Shown: piece by piece, positions 43,037 through 52,725 of the stretch | Layout of the letters: the number at the start of each line of letters is the position of its first letter | How positions within the stretch are numbered: position 1 is the first letter of the stretch | From: JBCAWW01 sp039024315 | GTDB lineage: Bacteria > Bacteroidota > Bacteroidia > J057 | NCBI GenBank assembly: GCA_039024315.1 | Contig: JBCCQN010000014.1 | Span: 1-64,000 of the forward strand | Length of the DNA: 64,000 nucleotides | Reading direction: 5' to 3' | Notes under the pieces: model-generated | Told to the model about the DNA's origin: nothing | Databases searched by the model: none | What the model saw: only the letters and a program-made list of their open reading frames with translations | Position numbers and translations under genes: made by a program

Positions 43037-46000
43037 ATGACCATGTTTAATACTCTCTTATCTGGTTTTGCCAGGTGGTGTTGGCTCGTTCTTTTGATCG
43101 GCCTAGGCATTTATTTGTATTCTTGTTCCAAGAACGCTCATACTGCTCATACCGCACATCTTACTGAGCTCACACTTTCTGATTCGACGCAAATAGATCA
43201 GATTAACTATCTAATCGGTAACAAAGAATTTGTCAGGGCAGATAGTCTATTGAGTTTGCTGGAAGCCAAAGTCAATGAAGAGCAAGCAGATCGTGGCATG
43301 CTCTATTTTGTGAGGGGAGATTGGTGTTATTATGGCGAAAGAGATCTCTATCAAGCCATCGACAATTATCGATTAGCTTATCAAAATTGGCAGCAAACGC
43401 TTGCGCCTAATCATGAGATGGTGGCCGAGGCCTGTAACTATTTAGCTTACACCTTTCACGAAGTAAGCGATTATGACTCTGCCCTCTCTTATTTTCATAG
43501 AGAAGCGATAATCGATAGTTTACGCTTTCAAGAGGCTCCTCCATTATATGATGCTCGTAATCTCGCCGAAAATTTTAGCAACCTAGCTTCTACCTATGGA
43601 GGAGCCGGAAATTATGAGCTTTCATTGGTTTATTATGAAAAAGCTTGGGAGATGATCAAATCTCTTGGAGAACCTAAGAACTCTAAAGAGTACGAATCGA
43701 ATTCCTTACTTCAAAAAAACCTCGGTGTAGGATATTACTCTATATGGGAGGTGCCGGCGGCTAAATATCATGTCAGTGCAGCCCTCCAAAGCGCCCTCAA
43801 AGCAGATAGCGCTTATGCACTCCTCATCAATATCTATTGTAATTTGGCCAATATCTTGGTCTCCGAAGAAAAGGCAGACTCGGCCTTAGAAGTAGTCAAA
43901 ACAGCCCAGCTTCTCTACCAAAAGGTCCCCAATCCTTCGATTGAGCTAGCCTATGAGTATCATAAAACCTATGGCAACGCCCTCCGATCAGCCCAACAAT
44001 ACGATTCTGCCCTATATTACTATCGCGAAGCCATCAATCTCGTCCGTGAAATACCAGATGTGCAGCCTAAAGCCTACATTTTGGGCGAGGTTGCTTGGAC
44101 TTTTTTCCAAAAGAAGGATTACGTTTCTGCGAGCGATTATTTCTCACAGGCTTCCTACATACTCGCCGAAAACGGACTCGATTATCATCCTGGTCAAGTG
44201 ACCATTCTCAATGCTTGGGGGAAGGTAGAGTATGAGGCGGGGCATTACAACAAGGCCAAACAGTTGTACCAGCGTGCCGTTGAAGTCAATCAGCCTAGTC
44301 CTGATAACATATTTTTTGAAGGGCTAGATTCAAAGGAGGATTTTCTCTTTAGTCCTGGCTCTATGTTATCCTCCATCAGTGGGCTCGCGTCTTCTCACAA
44401 AAAAGCCTTTGATAAAAGTAAAGATGCTACTGAATTGGACTTGGCTTGGCAAAAATATCTTCAATTTCAGGCTTATTCTTTGCGTCTAAGACGAGGCTTC
44501 AAAACCCAAGATTCAAAAGAATCTTTGACCGGTATCATTACGCATGCTTTTGAGGGAGCCTTAGGAGTGGCTCAGTTACGTTATCAGCAAAGTCAGGACA
44601 GCCTCTATTTAGAGTCTGCCCTGGGGCTAATGCAGAGTTATCACGCTCGTAGCTTACAAGAAATGCTCCTAGATCGCTGGGCTAGCAAAATTGATCTGCA
44701 AGTAGATTCGCTGCTTAGCCACATCAGCCAAGCCGAAAACCGGATCAATGTGCTACGGAGACAAATTTTTTCTAATTACTTCTGGGAAAGTAGTTCCAAA
44801 TCCTTGCTCAAAAACCGGAAAGAATCGTTAAACGAAGTTGAAAAAAAATATAAACGCCTCTTAGAAGACTTAGCGCAAAAAGCCCCCACCTTTTACCGCC
44901 TCAAATATCAACCTAACATTTTACAGTTAGCGGAAGCTCGACAGATTTTACCCTCTGACTCCGCCCTCTTATTGCACTTTATGGTGGGGGATACGACCAC
45001 CTATCTGATGGGGCTGAGCCAAGACAGCAGCTTCTTAATCTCCTTGCCTATCGGGGAAGATAGCTTGGATGTTTTGGTACAAGATTTTCGTCAGACACTC
45101 AATCAATACAAAGGGGGGCTCGAAGAGCTCCAAGCCCAGGGTAATGTCTTATTTAACACTTTGCTTGCTCCTTGGTACGCGCACGCTAAGCGAAAAGAAC
45201 TCTTGATTATTCCCGACGGTCCCTTGCAGTATTTACCCTTTGAAGCCTTGTATCAATCAAAAGATGGGCAAATGGCCGGTGGCGGCAAATACATAGTGGA
45301 AGATCATCCTATCTCCTACTCTTTCACGCTGGGCGATTTGCTGCAGTCTGGCTTAAATAGGGAGCCAGAGAACAGGAAGGAACTAAGTTTCATTGGATTC
45401 GCCCCCTTGTTTAATGATGCGGTGAAAAGTAGTTATACTCAGTCTGTCAAAGACGGACAAGCCTTAGATCGGAATTATGTGGGCTTGCCTCAGCTAACTT
45501 CCTCGGAAGAAATGCTAGAAAATGCATCCAAACTTTTTCAAGGAAAAAGTTATATCGGTAAAGATGCCTTGGAGAAGAATTTTCGATCCTATGGCCAATC
45601 TGCGGACATTTTACTATTTGCTACCCATGGTCAAGTCAACTGGCAAAGACCCTTGAAGTCGAGGCTCATTTTTACCAAGCCTTCGGCCAACGCTGCTCCT
45701 GACAATGATGGCTACCTCTATGTGCGTGATTTATTTGGGATGGATATCAAAGCGGATATCGCGATTCTGATGGCTTGTGAGACGGGGATCGGCAAAAGTA
45801 AAAGAGGGGAAGGGATGCACTCGATTGCTAGTGGCTTTTTCAATGCCGGCTGCCCTAGTTTAGTGATGTCCTTGTGGCAGATAGACGAAAAATCTTCGGT
45901 CCAGTTGGTAGAGCAATTTTATCGAGGTTTATCGGCCGGAAAAAGTCGGAGAAAGGCATTACGAGATGCGAAATTGCATCTGCTGCAAAACGAAAAGCAG

Positions 46001-46072
46001 GACCGTTTTCAGCATCCTTTTTTCTGGGCCGGTCTCATTCTAAATGGGGAAGGGGGACAAATGAGGCGCTAA
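43037..46072 (+). CDS. Lipoprotein-anchored TPR-CHAT protease
   Basis: 1011 residues. A hydrophobic N-terminus ends YLYSC (Cys30), a lipobox, so the protein is probably exported and lipid-anchored. Residues about 50-560 are tetratricopeptide-like repeats (for example YDSALSYFHREAIIDSLRF, YELSLVYYEKAWEMI). The C-terminal third is a CHAT (caspase HetF-associated) peptidase: LLIIPDGPLQYLPFEALYQ, catalytic His864 in FATHGQ and catalytic Cys914 in MACETGIGKSKRGEG, then SLVMSLWQIDEKSS. Both catalytic residues are present. Better-studied TPR-CHAT proteins act inside the cell (with Craspase or gasdermins); envelope location is less usual. Downstream lie an ECF sigma factor and a membrane TPR protein. 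Confidence 0.88.
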   Translation: MTMFNTLLSGFARWCWLVLLIGLGIYLYSCSKNAHTAHTAHLTELTLSDSTQIDQINYLIGNKEFVRADSLLSLLEAKVNEEQADRGMLYFVRGDWCYYGERDLYQAIDNYRLAYQNWQQTLAPNHEMVAEACNYLAYTFHEVSDYDSALSYFHREAIIDSLRFQEAPPLYDARNLAENFSNLASTYGGAGNYELSLVYYEKAWEMIKSLGEPKNSKEYESNSLLQKNLGVGYYSIWEVPAAKYHVSAALQSALKADSAYALLINIYCNLANILVSEEKADSALEVVKTAQLLYQKVPNPSIELAYEYHKTYGNALRSAQQYDSALYYYREAINLVREIPDVQPKAYILGEVAWTFFQKKDYVSASDYFSQASYILAENGLDYHPGQVTILNAWGKVEYEAGHYNKAKQLYQRAVEVNQPSPDNIFFEGLDSKEDFLFSPGSMLSSISGLASSHKKAFDKSKDATELDLAWQKYLQFQAYSLRLRRGFKTQDSKESLTGIITHAFEGALGVAQLRYQQSQDSLYLESALGLMQSYHARSLQEMLLDRWASKIDLQVDSLLSHISQAENRINVLRRQIFSNYFWESSSKSLLKNRKESLNEVEKKYKRLLEDLAQKAPTFYRLKYQPNILQLAEARQILPSDSALLLHFMVGDTTTYLMGLSQDSSFLISLPIGEDSLDVLVQDFRQTLNQYKGGLEELQAQGNVLFNTLLAPWYAHAKRKELLIIPDGPLQYLPFEALYQSKDGQMAGGGKYIVEDHPISYSFTLGDLLQSGLNREPENRKELSFIGFAPLFNDAVKSSYTQSVKDGQALDRNYVGLPQLTSSEEMLENASKLFQGKSYIGKDALEKNFRSYGQSADILLFATHGQVNWQRPLKSRLIFTKPSANAAPDNDGYLYVRDLFGMDIKADIAILMACETGIGKSKRGEGMHSIASGFFNAGCPSLVMSLWQIDEKSSVQLVEQFYRGLSAGKSRRKALRDAKLHLLQNEKQDRFQHPFFWAGLILNGEGGQMRR

Positions 46073-46390
46073 TGTTAAGTGCTTAGCAGGATTAAGACCT
46101 ATGAAAACGGGGTTTAGGGGGACCTTTTTTCTCGGTACTAAATACTTTTTACTCTGGACTTAAGTACGGGCACAGAGTATGAAGAAAAATTGCTTTATGA
46201 GATCTTTAAGGCCCTTTTTAGGCCAGTCTTCATACTTTTTACTATGGTCTGAATACTTAGAGGTTAAATTTTTTCAAAAAAAATCAGTCTGATTGTTCAC
46301 TTTTTCCCATTCTGCCTGATAAGTAAGTAAAAGTAGGCTTAGAATGTTAAAGAAATACGCAGACGGTTTTTGGTGTAAACGCTCGAGTCG
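46073..46390. repeat. AT-rich intergenic region, repeat family copy C
   Basis: 318 bases with no gene. AGGATTAAGACCTATGAAAA (46088-46107) matches 40033-40053. GTACTAAATACTTTTTACTNTGG occurs twice in near-identical form (about 46134-46155 and 46233-46262), flanking GGCCC...TTTTTAGGCC. The region separates the CHAT gene from the sigma-factor operon. Confidence 0.55.
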
Positions 46391-46969
46391 ATGGCAAAAC
46401 TTCCATGGCAGGCTAAGAAAAAGCCTGAGTCTGACAAAAACGTCTTCAAAGCATTTCTTGAGGGAGATGATCGGCTTATCAGCTCCTTTTACCACCGTGC
46501 TAAGCAAGAACTTGTTCCTTGGCTTAGCTCTCGGGGGATTCCTAAGTCCGAGCAATCTGATTTAATTCAAGAAGCTATGATCACGCTATTCAAAAAGATT
46601 CGAGATCGCAAGATTCAGGCTGAGCAGACGCCCAGTCTCTTAGCTTACCTCAAAGGGATATTACGTTTTCTCATTCTGCGCTCAAGGGGAGAGCAAGCCA
46701 AGGCTTCTTTTGTTGAACTGGATTTGGACAGACAAGTAAGCGAATCAGAAATAGAGGGACCAGAAATGGCCTACTATGAGAAATTAGGTCGCTTGTTAAA
46801 GCAAGTTTCGCCCAGCTGTCAAGAACTGCTGGAGTTGGTATACTATCAAAAGAAATCCTATGCAGAAATCGCTACTATTTTATCTAAAGATCAAGGTACG
46901 CTAAAAACCACCAAGTATCGTTGCATCCAAAAATTGATCAAGCTTAAAGCGCAGCAAGATGGCATCTAA
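46391..46969 (+). CDS. ECF sigma factor
   Basis: A 192-residue group IV sigma factor. Region 2 at about 18-90 (FLEGDDRLISSFYHRAKQELVPWL, SDLIQEAMITLFKKI, YLKGILRFLILRSRG); region 4 at about 125-185 (LLKQVSPSCQELLELVYYQKKSYAEIATILSKDQGTLKTTKYRCIQKL). The last 11 bases overlap the next gene, a single-pass membrane protein, the standard sigma/anti-sigma layout. Likely targets are its own operon and perhaps the large T9SS protein downstream. Confidence 0.88.
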   Translation: MAKLPWQAKKKPESDKNVFKAFLEGDDRLISSFYHRAKQELVPWLSSRGIPKSEQSDLIQEAMITLFKKIRDRKIQAEQTPSLLAYLKGILRFLILRSRGEQAKASFVELDLDRQVSESEIEGPEMAYYEKLGRLLKQVSPSCQELLELVYYQKKSYAEIATILSKDQGTLKTTKYRCIQKLIKLKAQQDGI

Positions 46970-47735
46970 ATATATAAACGAACCGCCTACTGAGTCTGAG
47001 TGGGAGCAAATTGAAGCGTTTGCTCGACAGAGTATGACAGCAGCCGAAGTGGAGGCTTGGACCAAGGTTTTGGCGGAGCGCCCTGCCCTCAAATATTGGC
47101 AAGAGCAGTTTCAAGCGCTTGAAGCAGATTTTGACGCAGGATTATTTGCCAACAAACTAGCAGCATGGGATCAAGAAGCGAAAGTACGAACGCTTTATTC
47201 TTGGCGGAACTTAAGTATTGCTGCTGTGATCTTGGTTCTGCTTGGCTTGGCGGGCTTATTTTGGCGTAATCAAGCAGATCCTCTGGCCGAGCAAATGGCC
47301 ATTACCAATGAGATGCTTGGTTTTGAGGAGGCCCTAATCTTCGAACGAGTGCTTATGAGTGGCAATCCTGAGGATCGATTCCAATTGGCCAATAGCGCTT
47401 ATCAGGGCAAGGATTGGGCTTCTGCGGTACCCAAACTCAAGCGCACGCTCCAAGATCAAATCCATGTGGATACGGTAAAGACCATGCTTGCAAACGCCTA
47501 CATAGGTTTAGGCCATGCGGATTCGGCCCTACAATATTTGTATCCGCTCGATACGGCTAAAAATGAGCTGAAAAGTTTGAAGCTTTGGTATCTAAGTATT
47601 GCCTATTGGCAACTGCAAAAAACGGATTCGGCCCGTAAATATTTTCAGCTAACGAGAAAAAACAGCTCTTCTGATTTTCAATCAAATATCGATCAGTTTG
47701 AGCCTTTCTTCTTCGAAGAACGCGAAGTCAAATAA
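46959..47735 (+). CDS. Putative anti-sigma factor with periplasmic TPR domain
   Basis: 258 residues. Residues 1-82 are a cytosolic helical segment (PPTESEWEQIEAFARQSMTAAEVEAWTKVL) in the position of an anti-sigma domain but without the zinc HxxxCxxC motif. One membrane helix at about 85-105 (LSIAAVILVLLGLAGLFW). The outer part (about 120-258) has tetratricopeptide-like units (FQLANSAYQGKDWASAVPKL, MLANAYIGLGHADSALQYL, LWYLSIAYWQLQKTDSARKYF). Start-stop overlap of 11 bases with the sigma gene argues for joint function. That it binds the sigma factor is inference from order and topology. Confidence 0.7.
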   Translation: MASKYINEPPTESEWEQIEAFARQSMTAAEVEAWTKVLAERPALKYWQEQFQALEADFDAGLFANKLAAWDQEAKVRTLYSWRNLSIAAVILVLLGLAGLFWRNQADPLAEQMAITNEMLGFEEALIFERVLMSGNPEDRFQLANSAYQGKDWASAVPKLKRTLQDQIHVDTVKTMLANAYIGLGHADSALQYLYPLDTAKNELKSLKLWYLSIAYWQLQKTDSARKYFQLTRKNSSSDFQSNIDQFEPFFFEEREVK

Positions 47736-47826
47736 ATCTTAGGCCTTCGGGGCCCATTCTAGCAAATGATAAAAATTTGTGTGTGAAAACACGCCTAGGA
47801 AACCTATATGTCAAAAATTTAGACCA

Positions 47827-50800
47827 ATGAAAATTACGACCCACCACTCTTTAACGCTATCCCAATGGATAAAATCGTGCTTCACGCTCTGTTTGTTGGG
47901 ATTTATGTATCTCCACTCTCAGGCGCAGTTTACGCTTTTCAAATCGCTGCAAGTGCCTGTTGGAGTGGAAACTGACAATGCTGGCAATATCTTGGTGAGC
48001 CACGATGGGACCTTTAATGTGGCGATTAGCCGATATGCGCCTAATGGGGCCCAACTTAACTTTGTCCCATATGGAGGATTCACCACTTTTGACTACTTCC
48101 CTAGTATGGCAAGGATTCCTTCTACGGGATTTATCATTGGTTTGGCCCCCAATGGCGATGTCCTTTCCATAGACCCTAGCAATCCCAATCCTGCATTTCT
48201 GTTTAATTGTAAACAGATCGGTATCGACGCCACCAACATTTACGATCTCAATGCTGGAAGCTTTGGTAATCTTGGCGGGATTATTCAGCCAGCCTTTGCG
48301 ACTTATGGCGATATCGCAATTTATGAGACTAGTTCTAATCTGTACTTATTTGTCTCTGGACTATCGGTTTCACATCCTTTTGTCGCTCGGATCCAAATTT
48401 CTAAATCTAGCGGTAATATTGTGGGGGCCAAGGTCATGGCTTCTTCCTTGGCGACAACTTCGCCAAATAATGCCCTGCCCCGAGGGGTGGCGGTCAATAA
48501 CAACGGATTAGTACTGACGACTTTGTCCTCACCAACGATTCAAGCGTTTGATCAGGCTGTTGGCTTTGACTACGACTTTGATAACAATTCGCCTGCTTCA
48601 GATTTGCCACAAGTAAAAATCGGAGGGGTTGACATTACTAGCCGAGGCATGTGTACTGGTCCTAATGGTGATTTCTATGTCAGTACTGGTCCAATAGGGA
48701 GTACACTGGGCGGTTTGGGTGGCAGCGGAGTACTCGTCCGCATCAATGCAAACCAAACCCAAGCTACTGGGATCGCCTCGCTAGGGGGAGCCTTTGTCAA
48801 CTCTGCTGATGTCGCCATCACCCCTAATGGTAATACGCTTTATATGACCATCAAAAATACCAGTGGAGCGGTCTATCGGCTTAATGAGTCAAGTATGACT
48901 ACCATTAACGTTGGCGGTGGTGGTTCTGGTGGTGGCGGGAGCCCTAACTTAACCCCAATCTCAGATAACATCAATCTAAATGGTTCTGCATTAACGGTAA
49001 ATGTTACCGTTGAGAATGATGGAACCGCTAGTGCTGGCGCATCAACGCTGGAGTTTTTTGCCTCTACCAATACGATTATTTCCAATGCTGATGTTTCCCT
49101 AGGTACAGTAAGCGTTGGTAGCTTAGCGCCATCAGCCAATAGTCCAGAAGTCTTTACGGTGGACCTCTGCAATATCAGTGGCCTTAATGCGGGGTCAAAC
49201 TATTACATCGGTTATATCATTGACAACAACAATGATGTCTCGGAATCCGATGAATCCGATAATGACAGCTATTTTAGTCCCGCTATCAGTTTTAACTGCT
49301 CCAGCTCCCAAGCCAACCTGAGCACTTTGTCTGATAATCTAGCGGTAAATGGCTCGGTCATTACTGCAAACGTAACGGTAGGCAATACCGGCGGTGCTGT
49401 TGCTGCGAGTTCAACGCTGGAGTTTTTTGCCTCTACCAATACGATTATTTCCAATGCTGATGTTTCCTTGGGTACAGTGAGCGTTGGTAGTTTAGCGCCC
49501 TCAGCCAATAGTCCAGAAGTCTTTACAGTGGACCTCTGCAATATCAGTGGCCTTAATGCTGGGTCAAACTATTATATCGGCTACATCATTGACAATAACA
49601 ATGATGTCTCGGAATCCGATGAATCCGACAATAATAGTTACTTTAGTCCCTCTATCAGTTTTAACTGCTCCAGCTCCCAAGCCAACCTGAGCCCTTTGTC
49701 TGATAATCTAGCGGTAAATGGCTCGGTCATTACTGTAAACGTAACGGTAGGCAATACCGGCGGTGCTGTTGCTGCGAGTTCAACGCTGGAGTTTTTTGCC
49801 TCTACCAATACGATTATTTCCAATGCTGATGTTTCCCTCGGTACAGTGAGCGTTGGTAGTTTAGCGCCCTCAGCCAACAGTCCAGAAGTCTTTACGGTGG
49901 ACCTCTGCAATATCAGTGGCCTTAATACGGGGACGAGCTATTATATCGGTTATATCATTGATAATAACAATGATGTCTCGGAATCCGATGAATCTGACAA
50001 CGATAGTTACTTTAGTCCTTCCCTGAACTTTAATTGCACTGCCTCCCAAGCCAACCTGACTACAGGCACAGATAACCTTAGTGTCAATGGCTCAAGCATT
50101 ACGATTGATGTTACCCTACTCAACAATGGTGTCTCTAACGCCGCCAGCTCAACAATTGAATTCTTTGCTTCCACCAATTCATACATTTCCACCCTCGATG
50201 AGTCATTGGGTTCCCTTACAGTACCTACGATTGCGCCAGGTTCAAATAGCTTCCAAACCATAACGGTGGATCTCTGCAGCATTAGTGGCCTCACTCCAGG
50301 CACTGCTTATTATATCGGATACTTAATCGATGTCAATAATGATATTTTAGAGTCGGATGAAGCGGATAACCGAGTGGCCTTTCCTAATCCGATCACCTAC
50401 ACTTGTGCTTCGCCTCCGCTTGCGGGTTTCACAGTCAACAACACTACCGTCTGTGTGGGCGATCCGATCACCTTCAATAATTTATCTACCAACGCTAGTT
50501 CCTATCTTTGGAGTTTCCCCGGAGGTAGTCCCAGTAGTAGTACGCAAACTTCTCCTACTGTTACCTATAATTCACCCGGAACTTATAGTGTTAGTTTGCA
50601 AGCTACTGGTGCGGGAGGGACGGATAATGTAACTCAAAACAGCTATATCACTATTGTTGCTAATCCTACAGTTAGCCTGCAAAGTTTTAGTACGCTTTGC
50701 CAAGACGCTAATCCCCTTACCCTCAGTGGCGGTAATCCTAGTGGTGGAACCTTTAGTGGGCCAGGCGTCAGTAACGGGCTCTTTAACTCTCAACAAGCAG

Positions 50801-52716
50801 GTGTTGGTACCCATACCATCGTTTATACCTATACCAATGCGAGCGGCTGTAGCGACTTCGCCCAACGTGATATTACGGTCTCACCAAGTCCTACAGTGAG
50901 TCTACAAAGCTTTAGTACGCTCTGTTTAGGAGCTAATCCCTTGAGTTTGAGCGGGGGTAGCCCCACGGGAGGAACGTTTAGCGGCGCTGGGGTTAGTAAT
51001 GGTGTTTTCAATCCGCAACTAGCGGGTGTGGGTAGCCATACGATTACTTACACTTATACTGATGCCAATGGCTGTAGCGACTTCGCCCAACGCGATATCA
51101 CGGTCTCATCAGGTCCTACAGTGAGCTTGCAAAGCTTCAGTACGCTTTGCTCAGGAGCCAATCCCTTAAACTTAAGTGGCGGAAGCCCCACGGGAGGAAC
51201 GTTCAGCGGCGCTGGAGTGGTCAACGGCGTCTTCAATCCGCAGCTAGTAGGCGCTGGCACACATACGATTACTTACACTTACACGGATGCTAATGGCTGC
51301 AGTGACTTTGCCCAACGCGATATCACGGTCTCATCAGGTCCTACAGTGAGCTTGCAAAGCTTTAGTACGCTTTGCTCAGGAGCCAATCCTTTGAGCTTGA
51401 GCGGCGGAAGCCCCATGGGAGGAACGTTCAGCGGCGCTGGAGTGGTTAATGGCGTCTTCAATCCACAAATAGTAGGTGCTGGCACACATACGATCACTTA
51501 CACTTACACAGATGCCAATGGCTGTAGTGGCTTCGCCCAACGCGATATCACGGTCTCATCAGGTCCTACAGTGAGTTTGCAGAGCTTCAGTACGCTTTGC
51601 TCAGGAGCCAACCCCTTGAGCTTAAGTGGCGGAAGCCCCACGGGAGGAACGTTCAGCGGAGCTGGAGTGGTCAATGGCGTCTTCAATCCGCAAATAGTAG
51701 GCGCTGGTACACATACGATCACTTACACTTATACGGATGCTAATGGTTGTAGTGGCTTCGCCCAACGCGATATCACGGTCTCATCAGGTCCTACAGTGAG
51801 TCTGCAAAGCTTTAGTACACTTTGCTCAGGAGCCAATCCCTTGAGTTTGAGCGGGGGTAGCCCCATGGGAGGAACGTTCAGCGGCGCTGGAGTGGTCAAT
51901 GGCGTCTTCAATCCACAAATAGTAGGTGCTGGCATACATACGATCACTTACACTTACACAGATGCCAATGGCTGTAGTGGCTTCGCCCAACGCGATATCA
52001 CAGTCTCACCGAGCCCGAATGTAAGCTTGCAGAGTTTTAGCCCGCTTTGCTTAGACGCCAATCCCTTGAGCTTAAGTGGCGGAAGCCCCATGGGGGGAAC
52101 GTTCAGCGGAGCTGGGGTTAGTAATGGTGTCTTTGATCCGCAAATGGCTGGCGCTGGCACACATACGATCACTTACACTTATACCGATGCCAATGGTTGT
52201 AGTGATATCGCGACTGAAGATATCCTAGTCGAAGTGGCTCCCGCAATGCCAACTATCACAAGTAATGGCGATACGCTATTTGCAAGTGGCAATGGTATCT
52301 TCCAGTGGTATGAAGATGGGCAGTTAATTCCTAATGCCAATAGCGCCTTCTACGTGCCTCAATCAGGCAGCGCGAGCTTTCAAGTCGAACTGAGTTCGCT
52401 TAATGGCTGTGTATCAGAAATTTCAGACGCATTTTTCTTCCAGGCGACAGCTATTGAAAAGTTCAATGAGCTAGAAGTACGACTCTACCCCAATCCTGCG
52501 CATGATCACTTTAGCTTAGCCTTTGCAAGTGCAAATAAGTTAGAGGGGGAATTGAGGCTCTACAATTACAAAGGTCAGGTAGTGGCGAAATGGGAAATGA
52601 GCCGAGAATTGGTACAGCGCTTTGAACTGCCGGAATCTCTGACCGCTGGTTACTATGTTTTGAAACTACATTCTAATCAGGTGCATTATCAGCCAATCAA
52701 AATTCTTGTGAAATAA
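47827..52716 (+). CDS. Giant T9SS surface protein: propeller-like, 4 CARDB, PKD, 7 tandem Ig-like repeats
   Basis: 1629 residues. Signal peptide ends HSQAQ (about residue 33). Residues about 35-360 look like an NHL/beta-propeller (VPVGVETDNAGNILVS, SRGMCTGPNGDFYVS). A Gly/Ser linker leads to four CARDB-type domains of exactly 123 residues (373-864; LEFFASTNTIISNADVSLG, YYIGYIIDNNNDVSESDESDN), a PKD domain (about 870-945; VCVGDPITFNNLS, YLWSFPGGSP), seven repeats of exactly 75 residues (947-1471; GGTFSGAGV, THTITYTYTDANGCS) and a T9SS sorting domain (VRLYPNPAHDHFSLAF...ILVK). It would be a long adhesive stalk on the surface. The start at 47827 gives the signal peptide; an in-frame ATG 48 bases earlier does not. 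Confidence 0.88.
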   Translation: MKITTHHSLTLSQWIKSCFTLCLLGFMYLHSQAQFTLFKSLQVPVGVETDNAGNILVSHDGTFNVAISRYAPNGAQLNFVPYGGFTTFDYFPSMARIPSTGFIIGLAPNGDVLSIDPSNPNPAFLFNCKQIGIDATNIYDLNAGSFGNLGGIIQPAFATYGDIAIYETSSNLYLFVSGLSVSHPFVARIQISKSSGNIVGAKVMASSLATTSPNNALPRGVAVNNNGLVLTTLSSPTIQAFDQAVGFDYDFDNNSPASDLPQVKIGGVDITSRGMCTGPNGDFYVSTGPIGSTLGGLGGSGVLVRINANQTQATGIASLGGAFVNSADVAITPNGNTLYMTIKNTSGAVYRLNESSMTTINVGGGGSGGGGSPNLTPISDNINLNGSALTVNVTVENDGTASAGASTLEFFASTNTIISNADVSLGTVSVGSLAPSANSPEVFTVDLCNISGLNAGSNYYIGYIIDNNNDVSESDESDNDSYFSPAISFNCSSSQANLSTLSDNLAVNGSVITANVTVGNTGGAVAASSTLEFFASTNTIISNADVSLGTVSVGSLAPSANSPEVFTVDLCNISGLNAGSNYYIGYIIDNNNDVSESDESDNNSYFSPSISFNCSSSQANLSPLSDNLAVNGSVITVNVTVGNTGGAVAASSTLEFFASTNTIISNADVSLGTVSVGSLAPSANSPEVFTVDLCNISGLNTGTSYYIGYIIDNNNDVSESDESDNDSYFSPSLNFNCTASQANLTTGTDNLSVNGSSITIDVTLLNNGVSNAASSTIEFFASTNSYISTLDESLGSLTVPTIAPGSNSFQTITVDLCSISGLTPGTAYYIGYLIDVNNDILESDEADNRVAFPNPITYTCASPPLAGFTVNNTTVCVGDPITFNNLSTNASSYLWSFPGGSPSSSTQTSPTVTYNSPGTYSVSLQATGAGGTDNVTQNSYITIVANPTVSLQSFSTLCQDANPLTLSGGNPSGGTFSGPGVSNGLFNSQQAGVGTHTIVYTYTNASGCSDFAQRDITVSPSPTVSLQSFSTLCLGANPLSLSGGSPTGGTFSGAGVSNGVFNPQLAGVGSHTITYTYTDANGCSDFAQRDITVSSGPTVSLQSFSTLCSGANPLNLSGGSPTGGTFSGAGVVNGVFNPQLVGAGTHTITYTYTDANGCSDFAQRDITVSSGPTVSLQSFSTLCSGANPLSLSGGSPMGGTFSGAGVVNGVFNPQIVGAGTHTITYTYTDANGCSGFAQRDITVSSGPTVSLQSFSTLCSGANPLSLSGGSPTGGTFSGAGVVNGVFNPQIVGAGTHTITYTYTDANGCSGFAQRDITVSSGPTVSLQSFSTLCSGANPLSLSGGSPMGGTFSGAGVVNGVFNPQIVGAGIHTITYTYTDANGCSGFAQRDITVSPSPNVSLQSFSPLCLDANPLSLSGGSPMGGTFSGAGVSNGVFDPQMAGAGTHTITYTYTDANGCSDIATEDILVEVAPAMPTITSNGDTLFASGNGIFQWYEDGQLIPNANSAFYVPQSGSASFQVELSSLNGCVSEISDAFFFQATAIEKFNELEVRLYPNPAHDHFSLAFASANKLEGELRLYNYKGQVVAKWEMSRELVQRFELPESLTAGYYVLKLHSNQVHYQPIKILVK
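48943..50418 (+). repeat. Four tandem 369-bp repeats (CARDB domains)
   Basis: Unit starts at 48943, 49312, 49681 and 50050. Units 1-3 are nearly identical in DNA over long blocks; for example TCAACGCTGGAGTTTTTTGC recurs at 49042, 49411 and 49780. Unit 4 is more diverged. All are in frame, so copy number changes by recombination would keep the protein intact. Confidence 0.92.
50665..52239 (+). repeat. Seven tandem 225-bp repeats (75-residue Ig-like units)
   Basis: Unit starts at 50665, 50890, 51115, 51340, 51565, 51790 and 52015. The inner units (3-6) differ by few bases, while the first and last are more diverged, as expected from repeated unequal exchange within the array. Each unit has two cysteines (STLCSG, NGCSG/NGCSD). 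Confidence 0.93.
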
Positions 52717-52725
52717 GCAATTAAA

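Noticed and set aside
48873..50303. Antisense frames over the CARDB repeats
   Set aside because: Same cause: 369-bp periodic shadows of the sense repeats.
51054..52172. Five evenly spaced antisense frames of about 70 residues
   Set aside because: They recur every 225 bases because the sense gene is a tandem repeat; the translations are shadows without gene-like features.
33740..52240. Possible CRISPR array suggested by repeated short words
   Set aside because: The intergenic words are irregularly spaced and the regular repeats in 48.9-52.2 kb are coding units of 369 and 225 bp; no 25-40 bp repeats with equal spacers are present.
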